10,538 nt of DNA. Origin: Podochytrium sp. JEL0797 (lineage: Eukaryota; Chytridiomycota; Chytridiomycetes; Chytridiales; Chytriomycetaceae). Shown here in pieces: positions 1 through 8,059 of this stretch; position 1 is the first letter of the stretch, and each line of letters begins with the position of its first letter. A program made the translations under genes and the position numbers. Location of the stretch: contig JADGJG010000952.1 in the NCBI GenBank assembly GCA_027596195.1, positions 1 through 10,538 of the forward strand, in the 5' to 3' direction. Below the pieces are notes generated by a model. The model saw nothing but the letters and a program-made list of their open reading frames with translations. It searched no databases and was not told the origin of the DNA.

Positions 1-69
1 CCCCCCCCCCCCCCCCCGGCCCGCGCCCCCCCCCCCCCCCCGCCCCCCCCCCCCCCCCCCCCCCCCCCC
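1..69. repeat. Poly-C tract at the window edge
   Basis: Nearly every base in the first 69 positions is C, broken only by a few G (for example at 18-19 and 23-25). On the opposite strand this is poly-G. Such runs at a contig edge are typical of no-signal calls from two-colour short-read chemistry carried into an assembly. It could instead be a genuine homopolymer, but nothing else in this window has that composition. Sequence next to it should be treated as low quality. Confidence 0.85.
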
Positions 70-70
70 G

Positions 71-170
71 GGAACTGCTGCGAGTTCCCATCGTTCACTC
101 CGAGCTCACTGTCGCTTGAATCTTCCAGCAGAGCTTTGTTTGATTTCGGTCTGCTCTCGATGTCGAAAAT
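71..170 (-). other. Possible further kinesin motor exon, disrupted
   Basis: Read on the minus strand from 170 to 71 there is an open frame beginning I-F-D-I-E-S-R-P-K and continuing with an acidic, serine-rich stretch. In CENP-E-type kinesins, the switch I SSRSH motif is followed by IF..(I/L)ESR and then a variable acidic loop, so this could be the next piece of the motor domain encoded upstream on the same strand (1076-346). However, an in-frame TGA lies at 176-174, no clean splice acceptor restores the frame, and the SSRSH segment itself is not visible. The frame then runs into the poly-C edge. Either base errors near the contig end or real decay could explain this. Confidence 0.35.
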
Positions 171-345
171 ACGTCACACCGTGAGGGCTATAAAATTGGC
201 AGGGTCCACACGCACAACACGATTCGGTTCGTGATCGGATTCCGTTCGATATTCGCATAACGACATCAATTCGAAGTTCAAAACGGAAACGGCATCGCGA
301 TTCCAAGGGGATATCAAGATATGGGAACCAGTTGCATGCACGTAC

Positions 346-1076
346 AGTCATGTGCTCGTGAATCTTCAGGTTCGTGTTTTCGGGGGTCAGGAGGTCATTG
401 ACGACTTCGTTGTAGATTTCAAGATAGCTGACTTTGACGGTATAGACGAGGTCGGAAGCCTGGGAGGGACCGGGTCAAACATGGAATAAACAAAGCGGCA
501 ACAAAACAACGCACTGAAGCGATTCTGTCGAAGATGTGGTTGATTGCGAGGGAGATCATGCCGGGGGCATTCCGGTCGCCGCTCATGGTGAATGTTTTCC
601 CGGACGATGTCTGGCCGTATGCGAAGATTGTGGCTAGGGAGGCGGTTTAGCTTTGAGGTTGGGAATTGTTACGCACCGTTGATGCCCTCGCAGCACGAGT
701 CGATAAGGTCTCGCGAGGATCCTCTGTAGATATCGAGGGTCTTTGCGGTGGGGCCGTAGATGGCATCGAAGGAGTACGAGTGCGAGGCGGAGGAGCCGTT
801 CTTTTCGAGCGGGGCAGTGAGGCTGAGCGCGGCACCGCCAGGGGCAACAGACCAGGCACTGGAAAAGGATGCTTAGTGAATGCAGGACGGGGTGATGGTG
901 CAGTGCGAGGTTTGATGGCCAGGCCTGGATGCCAGGCGGATGCTAGGGAAGATGCCAGGCAGATGCCACACATCGCCACTAGAGAGGAGAGAAAGTCACC
1001 TGCCCTGTCCCGCCGTTGTCTCACGCTCGTTGAGGGGCCGCACGCGCACGGCCACCTTGATCTTGTCCTTGTCCAT
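346..1076 (-). CDS. Kinesin motor domain, N-terminal part (kinesin-7/CENP-E-like?)
   Basis: This encodes the start of a kinesin, an ATP-driven microtubule motor. I join four exons: 1076-1000, 858-677, 633-515 and 459-346. The introns are 141, 43 and 55 nt, all GT-AG, and the 164-residue product stays in frame. It starts MDKDKIKVAVRVRPLNERE, the classic first motor strand, and the ATG at 1076 is the only sensible start. The P-loop GQTSSGKT is at residues 93-100, followed by FTM. The strand VSYLEIYNEVVNDLL leads to NLKIHEHMT at the end of exon 4, where a GTACGT donor follows (345). The P-loop, the PG-I-LAI-IF segment and VSYLEIYNE suggest kinesin-7, but subfamily is inference. Switch I and the rest of the motor are not recovered. 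The gene is divergent from the MDM1-like gene, 64 bp away. Confidence 0.9.
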
Positions 1077-1140
1077 GTCGATGTCCGAAAAAAACGACTT
1101 TGAAAAAAAAACCAATTGACAATTCGAGGCCACCCAATTG
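1077..1140. promoter_or_regulatory. Shared 64-bp divergent upstream region (kinesin / MDM1-like)
   Basis: Only 64 bp separate the two start codons. The interval contains two A-tracts, near 1088 and 1103, and two copies of CCAATTG, one of them ending immediately before the MDM1-like ATG. Both 5' leaders and core promoters must fit here or overlap the coding regions, so the pair is probably driven by one bidirectional nucleosome-free region. No TATA box was recognised. The role is inferred from arrangement only. Confidence 0.55.
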
Positions 1141-2824
1141 ATGCGCGATCCCTCAAAAAAGAAACAGCAGAGCCTCAGATGGCAGAGCGAATACTCGCGC
1201 CAGTTCCAGTGGCCTGCCCCTCCCCCCTCGCGCCAAACCCCACCGCCCGCCGAACAGTCCCGCAGGCACACGCCGCCTTCGCCCAGTGCGACCCTCACGC
1301 GTCCTTATTCGCCAGCTGCATCGGTTTCGTCGTCCGAGCATTCAGCCGCCTCGAGCTCGTCAGGATCACCATCTGAAGGCTCTCTGGACCAGCGCGATCG
1401 CAGCCAGAGCAACAGGCAATCCGGACAAAACAGTACCGCAGAATCCAATGACGGATTTGAAGATGAAGCTCCACCGGATCTCGTGAGAAGACTCTCCAAT
1501 CTCGTGCGATTGTATTCGGCCCAGGGCCGCAGACCCCCCGCAGCAAAAGGCCAACGTAGACAGAGCCAAGAAAATATCCACCCTTCAGCAGCTGATGACA
1601 GTTACCGCTTTGAGAAGGTTCCTTTCTTTGTTTGAATCGTAATTCCAATTTCTAACGCGATTATTACAAGCCATATACCACAACCCCAATCGATTCGGGT
1701 ATCAGCACTCCATATGGAGGCTCTGGCTCTGCTCGATCCATTCAAGATGAATACAAAGTACGCGCTTTTGAATTCTTAATATTTCAACTCACCAACACCT
1801 CCACCAAAAACGCAGAATATTATGAAACAGTACAGCAAACCACCATCCGTTGCCTCGATTTCACGCCCATATTCTCCTGCAGCCTCGTACGCCTCCATGG
1901 ATATTCAAAAAGAGATGGACGCGAGATATCACCGCCCGAGTCGAGGATCGTCGTCCATCCACACACCAACGCTGGGGGCCACCGTGCCACCACCCAGTAA
2001 GACGAGATACGTTCGCGAAGAACTGCATGAAGTAAGTATGAGCGCATTGTTGTGCTTCGATCGATCAGACATCGATAGTTACTCACGCAAAGTATTAGGA
2101 GCCCGATTCTTCCTCTTCTCCATACCCCCCTCAGGGAACGCGCTCCCCAGGTTTCCATCAACCAGAAACGCATCACGTGGGATTCCTCCCAGTCCCGAAA
2201 CACCACCCAGATCCACATCCCCGTCTCCGGAGCCCACCACCAAGCCATCTGCCGCATTCAAGCGAGGATGATCCTCTTGCACAGAGACTGTTTCAAGCAC
2301 AACAGAGACTGCATCAGCGCGTGGATGCTTATCAAAGCGAGTATCAGCGCCAGTTCCAAGACTGGACACATTCTTCGGTTGGTGGGGGGAAGAAGCATCT
2401 GCAAGAACGTGATACTGTGACGCGTAAACCTGTTGGGAAGGGTGACTCTGGAAACGGGAAGGGAACGTCCTATTCTGTTGGACGCGTGGGAGCATTTGAT
2501 GCTTCCGTTTCGTTTGGAAAAGGGGCAGGGCAGTTTGTTAGAAAAGTGCCTTCCTCTGAAATGCCAGCTGCTGGGGTGAAATCGGGAGTCAGAGAGAAGG
2601 GTGCGGGTATGGTGTTTGGTGGTGAAGAGATGGCCGAGTCAACTGGAAACGCAACGAGATTCGCCGGCAGTGGTGGAAGTGTCAAGTCATCCAGACCACA
2701 CACACCCGTCAGCAACAAACAGAACCGCATCTTGCAGTTTGCTGTGGAGCCGCCACCGACATGGAATCTGGCCCAGGAAATACTGCAAAGAGCTCGCTTG
2801 AGAAGGAATGAATTCGCATTGTAG
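1141..2824 (+). CDS. MDM1: MDM1-like microtubule/centriole protein
   Basis: Animal MDM1 is a microtubule-binding centriolar protein reported to restrain centriole duplication. Four exons, 1141-1617, 1671-1757, 1816-2031 and 2099-2824, give a 501-residue protein. All junctions are phase 0, with introns of 53, 58 and 67 nt. The family signature is the SEYxRxF motif: SEYSRQFQW at residues 16-24, close to the N-terminus as in animal MDM1, and SEYQRQFQDW at 340-349. Between them the chain is rich in Ser, Pro and Gln and probably disordered. An octapeptide RPYSPAAS occurs twice (54-61 and 205-212). The C-terminus is charged and possibly helical (LAQEILQRARLRR). The protein is shorter than the vertebrate homologue (about 700 residues, from memory), with fewer motifs. 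Exon 1 ends at an unusual GTTCCT donor. The assignment rests on short motifs plus overall layout, so homology is likely but not certain. Confidence 0.7.
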
Positions 2825-2998
2825 TTGAGAGACTGAGAAGTGAGAAATGGAAGTGGGGGAGGAGGGGGAGGAACGGCGTTCAATTTATTTTCAATTGTGG
2901 GTCGAAGAAATTTCAAGAAGTTTGGGCTTTGAGGAGACAAGCGAAGCTATAAAATAGATATCTGAACTCAATATTTGAATTGTGAGAAATACAAAAAC
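2825..2998. other. Convergent 3' region between MDM1-like and EFCAB10-like genes
   Basis: This 174-bp gap lies between the stop codons of two convergent genes and must hold both 3' ends. It is purine-rich on the plus strand (2836-2876) and then AT-rich (2880-2985). I see no further gene and no exact AATAAA on the plus strand. TATAAAATAG near 2949 is AT-rich but is not assigned a role. Confidence 0.5.
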
Positions 2999-3484
2999 TC
3001 ACGCGGCGTCCACGAAGTCCTCCTGCGATATGCGATCCTTTTCGTGACCAGCCGGCTTCAAATTATAACCTTTGGCCCCAATATCCACCATTGCAGCCGT
3101 GTATTGCTCGAAAGTGATGTGCCCCTTTCCAGTCAAGTCAAAGATTTTGAAGAGCGCGATCAAGTTTTCGCGAGAGAACACCAACATGGATTGTCCGCGA
3201 GCCTATCAAGAGAATAGTGTGCAAGAGATGATCAGCCACACTTGAGCCACTGTTTGAGCATTTCTTCTCACCTTCGCGACCTTGGCATCTTCCAGTTTTT
3301 TGATGACGAATTTTTTTGGATCTTCGGGTCTCGCATGAATCAACGCGGTCATTATCTGTTGAAGCGTCCCCGGAATGTTGTGCTTGCGTAAATATGCATC
3401 TGCAGCCTCTCTCTGTCCAGCGCCGGGAACTCCTCCTGGGAGTGGTGGGCCACTTTGGGGCAATTTTGCGGACGTGCTTGCCAT
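2999..3484 (-). CDS. EFCAB10: EFCAB10-like R2D2 plus EF-hand protein
   Basis: Two exons, 3484-3272 and 3202-2999, separated by a 69-nt GTGAGA...TAG intron in phase 0, give 138 residues. After a Gly/Pro-rich start, residues 27-68 form a helical pair of the RIIa/DPY-30 docking type, containing AADAYLRKHNIPG, then TALIHARPEDPKKFV and IKKLEDAK. The second exon holds one EF-hand-like helix-loop-helix, ALFKIFDLTGKGHITFEQY, at about 87-105. This order, length and loop match EFCAB10, a small protein of ciliated organisms whose docking helices resemble those of radial-spoke proteins. The loop has Asp at position 1, Thr at 3, Lys at 5 and Gln at 12, so calcium binding is doubtful. It lies 78 bp downstream of the UBE2U-like gene on the same strand. 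Function in the flagellum is inferred from the family. Confidence 0.8.
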
Positions 3485-3562
3485 TTCGGTTTGAAAATTG
3501 TCAGCTTTTTTCTAACCCCCTCGCTCGCTTTATTCTTTCTTGATTTGCGAAATAGTTTTAAT
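3485..3562. other. Short tandem intergenic gap
   Basis: Only 78 bp separate the stop of the UBE2U-like gene from the start of the EFCAB10-like gene on the same strand. The 3' end of one and the promoter of the other must share it. On the minus strand it includes the pyrimidine-poor stretch AATAAAGCG (near 3532-3524), whose AATAAA could serve as a polyadenylation signal for the upstream gene. Confidence 0.4.
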
Positions 3563-5156
3563 CTAGAGAGTGCTCGCCCACTGCTCTAAATCCATCGCCT
3601 CCTGTTCCCAGTCATCATCCATTTTTGAGGTTGCCCTTGATGTCAAACTACTTCCTCCAGTCAACACGCTACTGTCAACATCGAGATTGTAACTTAAACG
3701 TCGGCTTGTTGATGTGTTTGGAGGAAATAGGGCTGAACCCTGTGATTCTTCGTCGTTGTCCCGGACAATTGATGGACGTCGAAAGGAATCTTGCATGTTC
3801 GAAGTCACGATCGATCCCCTCTTGCTTTGAGGCAACGGGGGCAGAATATTGGAATTATTGTCGTCGAAATTTGCTTGGGACTGAGTGGAAAATGCAGTTG
3901 CGGAAACATCTGCATCTTTGCCCGTCCGAGGTACTTCCACTGGAGTGATGGCCGCGAATGTTTTTTTGGCTTGTTCCGCAGCTCGATCTCGAACGTGTTT
4001 CCCGTTATCGAAACGTCCATACCACAAATATCGCTGCTGTTCGACCAAATCTCTGAATCGCGTTTGAGTCATTCGACTGTTTTCTGTGATTCCATCCAGC
4101 CGCATCGCCGTTGGTCTCGGAAAATTGGCGTGGGTCGGTTCCGGAGGTAGCCCGGTTGCCGCATTTTTCCAAAACGCGTAATATTCTTCGAAACTCAGGC
4201 GGGAAACTTTTGGAGCGGGTTTTTTGTCGGGGTTTTCGGGTGGTTGCGGGATGGTGATTTTGGCTGTTGCGGTATAGTCGGATTCTCGCTCGCTTCCTTC
4301 TGGATATTTGTTGCGAACCTCTGAGAGTGTGCTCGAATGAGGTCGTAATCCAGCTGTTTGCGCGTTTGGTGAAGAAAGCACGGTATTTGGGGTAAAGCTA
4401 CTCACCATTGATTCGACGACTCGCAACAACACAGTCGCGACACAGCTGCTCGTACAATCTCGTGGATTGAATATATATTTCATATGCCGGAATATTTACA
4501 GGATTTTCAAGGACGGGATTTAGAATGAGGCTCTGCGTGAGGCTGTCAACTTCAGGACCTCCCAAATGGTTTTTATCACCTGCAAGCTGAGCAAAATCCC
4601 ATATATGCTCATCTCCGGATTCCAAGACATTTCATCATCAAGAAAATCTACGCATGGGATTCCAGTATGCATATCGATGTTGGGATGAAATGGGACAGTT
4701 TGGAAGACCACTGGTTGACGCGATTTAGATATTCTTGTTGCAAGAGAGCAGCGCACCTTTTGGAGGAACTTGATTGTAATCTTCGCTAAAGGACATTTTC
4801 ACTTTGAATATGCCGCCTGTTGAAGAAGGGAAGGACGGAATAAATGGGAACGCCACATTGCAAGTTTCTCGATACCTTCCCAAGGAGAATCTCGAGGTCC
4901 CAGAATAGTGCCCACCCACTCAAATATATCCTGTTGTGACATTAAATGGTATAAACGCGTGGGTTGTGCACGAGCAAGAAGCGATCACGAAAATCTTACG
5001 TGGAGAACGATTTCAGCCGAAATTCCCTGGATCAGACGCAGGTACTTAGAGCAGCACAGCAAACTGGTCGAATATATTTACCCATGGGCTCGCTCTTTCA
5101 TCTGTTGTTGCGATCCGATGCAGTTCCCTCTCCAACAACAATGCGGGTCGCGACAT
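3563..5156 (-). CDS. UBE2U: UBE2U-like ubiquitin-conjugating enzyme with long C-terminal tail
   Basis: This E2 would accept ubiquitin from E1 on a cysteine and pass it to substrates. Seven exons (5156-5082, 5026-5000, 4930-4876, 4816-4757, 4710-4580, 4532-4406, 4353-3563) give 421 residues, with six GT-AG introns of 46-69 nt and all phases consistent. The UBC fold reads MSRPALLLERELHRI, GISAEIVLHDIFEW, GPRDSPWEGGIFKVKMSF, then HPN at 81-83 and the active-site cysteine C92 in GIPCVDFLDD. LNPVLENPVNI follows at about 120-130. HPHTG/PC.DFLD, NPVLENPVN and the later SFEEYYAFW (212-220) point to UBE2U rather than another E2. Residues 160-421 are a tail, largely Ser/Asn-rich and probably disordered, ending in an acidic EQWASTL segment. 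Exon 2 is only 27 nt. Its acceptor (CCAG at 5030-5027) was preferred over a nearby TAAG, which would leave a 36-nt intron. Confidence 0.85.
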
Positions 5157-5493
5157 TTTTGAAAGATTTTCAGGCACAGCTTTTGAAAAGAAGAGAGAAA
5201 GCGACTAAGAAAAGGATATTTATTCATTGGATATGCAGTATTTTCAGCATGCAGGCCCATAAATTAACAAACGTGAATTTTCCAAGAATTTTCCAAGAAT
5301 TTCGTCGCGTTCGTGCAAGCGACGATGATGTGGTTCGCGACAAAAGGATCTTATTTATTGCATACTCTCACAGCCAATGCATAGTTATAAGACTCTCGCT
5401 CTCGAAATCAATTCACGACGCGTTTTTCCTGCAAATCTTTTGTGCTAAGATCGCCGCGCCGCTGTTGCAACCTCTTCTCACCATCCTCCCTCA
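5157..5493. promoter_or_regulatory. 337-bp divergent upstream region with small repeats
   Basis: This gap separates the starts of the leftward UBE2U-like gene and the rightward coiled-coil gene and should hold both promoters. It contains an 11-bp direct repeat, GAATTTTCCAA twice plus a partial third copy (5275-5302). Directly after it is a 7-bp perfect inverted repeat, TCGTCGC/GCGACGA, with a 10-nt spacer (5302-5325). A pyrimidine-rich stretch precedes the coiled-coil ATG (5474-5493). No gene is seen in it. Regulatory meaning is inferred from position. Confidence 0.5.
5275..5325. repeat. Direct repeat followed by inverted repeat
   Basis: GAATTTTCCAA occurs at 5275-5285 and 5286-5296, with GAATTT following at 5297-5302. 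The inverted repeat TCGTCGC (5302-5308) / GCGACGA (5319-5325) abuts it. These could be factor-binding sites or chance in AT-rich DNA. Confidence 0.55.
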
Positions 5494-7611
5494 ATGCAAG
5501 AGCAGCTTTGCGCAATATTAGAAAGGGCCAAACGCACTGGAAATCATAGCGTCTTGGTTTCATCCCTTCTTGAAGTCTGTTCCTTGATTGCGCGTCCTTC
5601 AAAAACTGCAATTGGAAACGCGAATACAAACGAACAAGAGCAGATCAAAAGCCAGATTGATAAAGAGATTCGATCATTGGAGAAACAGCAATGCCAACTT
5701 GATGCAGAGATTGCCGAATCGAAACGGGAGCTCCAGATGTTGCAGCTGGCTTCTGATGGGTCATCAATACCGATACCGACAGCCAAAAGCCCGACAAGCA
5801 CGAGTTTGAGAGACAGTAAACTTGCTTACGATCAAGCCATTTTAGAGGAAATTGATATTGTGTCAAAGCGGCTGAAAGCTCTAGAAATTTTGAGCCGCGA
5901 AATCGGGCACAAACTTTCTGCCAACAAGCAAAGGTTAGACTCGACTGGAAATCAGATTGCCCGAGCAAATGAAAGCATGATTGAATCCGAGTTGGGAGAA
6001 TTGATTGGCTTGTTGCCAACGCAACTTTTGTCAGAAAATCAGATTCTAAGGTCCCAGATTTTGGCCATTCAAAAAGAGCAAGATATGAAATCAGTAAGCG
6101 ATTTGTGCATGAAGAATACGAAATTTATTCGGTTTTGTTTAGGAAACTATTCGTAAAGTCTCCGATGATGTTTACGAAAACAAGGATCAAATTCAAACCT
6201 CTTCTGATGAGCAAGCCTTGAAGTCTGAAATCATATCACTGCAAATAGAGCTCAAAAATCAGGGAGAACTCCAGATCAAGAATGAAGTGCTCTTGCATGA
6301 AAACAAGGAAATGAGGCAGAGGCTTGAAGCATTGGAGTTGGAGAGGATTTCTCAGAGAGAAAGCCATGAAACTGAACTACAAGAGGTAAATATCACGCCA
6401 TCACACCAATTTGATATTAAGCTGCGTCTTTAGAAAACCAGGGAGCTGTTGTTGCGAAAAACCGAAGATTCACTCCAAGCAGAACAATTGCATCGAGATA
6501 TTCAGAGATACCAACACCAGTGCCAGGAACTATTCTCTGAAAATTCAAGGCTGCGAGATAAACTTGAAACTGCAACCCATATAACCAGAAACCACAAGGA
6601 AATATTGCATGCCATTTCAGACCTGAGAGGCATTCATGTAAAAACAACAGAATTGATCTCATTATCAAAAGTTCTCATGGCAGACCTTTTCCAAACTGAG
6701 CTCAAAACCCTATTTAATCAACTAAAACCATTCACCAACATTCAACTTCCAGAACAAAACCAGCAGAAATTAATGCAAATGGAGATTGAAACCCAGAATC
6801 GAAATCTTGATGCCCTGCAACAGATCAAAAATGTGCAGGAGTCTGAAATTTTGGGGTTAAGATCTGAAATTGCATACACCCAGTCAACCATTGCCTGCTT
6901 GGAGGATCAATCAAAAGGCTATTTAGATTCAAATGCCTCCATGCAAATCAAACTTCAGCAGAATGCTACAGTAATTGACAAGCAGCTTGCAGCAAATGAG
7001 ACTCTAAAAGCCAGAGTGCAAGAATTGGAAGACAAATGCATAGCACTCGAAATTTGCCAACAAAAACCAATCTCAAGTAGTCACCTTCCAGAACAAAACC
7101 AGCAGAAATTAATGCAAATGGAGATTGAAACCCAGAATCGAAATCTTGATGGCCTACAACAGATCAAACATATGCAGGAGTCTGAAATTTTGGGGTTAAG
7201 ATCTGAAATTGCACACATCATGTCAACCATTGCCTGTTTGAGGGATCAATCAAAAGGTTATTTAGATACAAATGCCTCAATGCAAGTCAAGCTTCAACAG
7301 AATGCTACAGTAATTGACAAGCAGCTTGCAGCAAATGAGACTCTAAAAGCCAAATTGAAAGAATTGGAAGACAATTGCATGGTACTTGAAAACCATGTGA
7401 ATGAGCTCAGAGTAAAATGCACTACTTCTCCTTCACAAGTGGTTGTTTTCAACCAAATTCAAGACAAATTAAATCATGCTGGAATGAAAGAAATTGATGA
7501 AGGTATGCTTTTTCTATATATCAGACAATTCTGATGATGTAATCCATAGGTCTCTATAACTATTTGGTTCATACCCACATCCAACATTTGGGAACAACCC
7601 TATTTATGTGA
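5494..7611 (+). CDS. Long coiled-coil protein, function unknown
   Basis: I do not recognise this family. Exons 5494-6093, 6143-6385 and 6434-7502 are joined by phase-0 introns of 49 and 48 nt. A fourth exon (7550-7611, TGA at 7609) is reached through a 47-nt GTATGC...ATAG intron, giving about 657 residues. If that intron is retained, the frame stops at 7534 after 646 residues. The N-terminal 60 residues look globular and helical. From about residue 50 onward the chain is mainly Gln/Glu/Lys/Leu-rich heptad-like coiled coil. Residues 386-498 and 499-611 are tandem copies of one 113-residue unit. There is no catalytic motif, signal peptide or membrane segment. Placed beside centriole and flagellum genes, a structural role there is possible but unproven. 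Confidence 0.75.
6746..7423 (+). repeat. In-frame tandem duplication of a 339-bp unit
   Basis: Copies 6746-7084 and 7085-7423 both begin with the codons for LPEQNQQKLMQMEIETQ. Aligning by eye, the first 102 codons share 87 identical residues; the last 11 codons of each unit do not align well. The unit is 113 codons, an in-frame length but not a whole number of heptads. It lies within one exon of the coiled-coil gene. Confidence 0.92.
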
Positions 7612-8059
7612 GCAGCATTTTCTCATATTTCAGGATGGTAATCTATGCTGATTATTTCAATTAGATTTGTGCCTGTGTCATTCATCAACCTCACATTCAT
7701 TGAAATTCCCGAATTCTGGTTGCTAATTTGCCAATTTTTCGCTTGCATTGGAGCTGTTATTTTGATAACCCGACCAAAACCTTCCTTTCAAATTTGAAAT
7801 TCCTACAAATAAATTGAGGCTTGTGCAGAGGAAATAACCTTGTAATTTTCTCAACCTTTTGCCTATTTTTTTTTGTCTTCACACAACATAAAAAAGAGAT
7901 AGCTTGTGGAGGTTTTTTTTAAGGATGGTGCTATTCCCTTTTTAAGTTTCATCATCTCCACAATATTCAATAGTAAAAGTGTATGCTAATCTCTAAAATA
8001 CAAAACAAAATCTTAAATAAACACAATACCAATGAATACCCGAATTCACCCGAATTTAG
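7612..8059. other. AT-rich intergenic stretch without a visible gene
   Basis: No convincing open frame, RNA gene or conserved motif was seen on either strand. It includes AATAAA words at 7808-7813 and 8016-8021. The first could be a polyadenylation signal of the coiled-coil gene about 200 bp upstream. A T-tract lies at 7912-7920. Recognisable retroelement coding begins close to the end of this stretch. Confidence 0.6.
7808..7813 (+). terminator. Candidate polyadenylation signal AATAAA
   Basis: A canonical AATAAA lies about 200 bp past the candidate stop of the coiled-coil gene on the same strand. Its use as a cleavage signal is inferred from word and position only. Confidence 0.35.

Noticed and set aside
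666..1103. 145-codon plus-strand open frame
   Set aside because: It lies opposite the kinesin exons and has no recognisable motif; high GC at third positions keeps it open.
647..1156. 169-codon minus-strand open frame over the kinesin exons
   Set aside because: Another frame of the same strand carries the kinesin start, P-loop and spliced exons; this one shows only Arg/Pro/Ser-rich noise.
5461..5485. GTTGCAAC as an RFX X-box upstream of the coiled-coil gene
   Set aside because: It matches only an overlapping half-site palindrome and lacks the two spaced half-sites of an X-box.
4964..5521. 185-codon plus-strand open frame between the E2 and coiled-coil genes
   Set aside because: It overlaps E2 exons 1 and 2 antisense and the start of the coiled-coil gene in another frame; composition is not protein-like.
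6746..7423. CRISPR-like or satellite repeat
   Set aside because: Only two long copies, both in frame inside a coding exon, so this is a gene-internal duplication.
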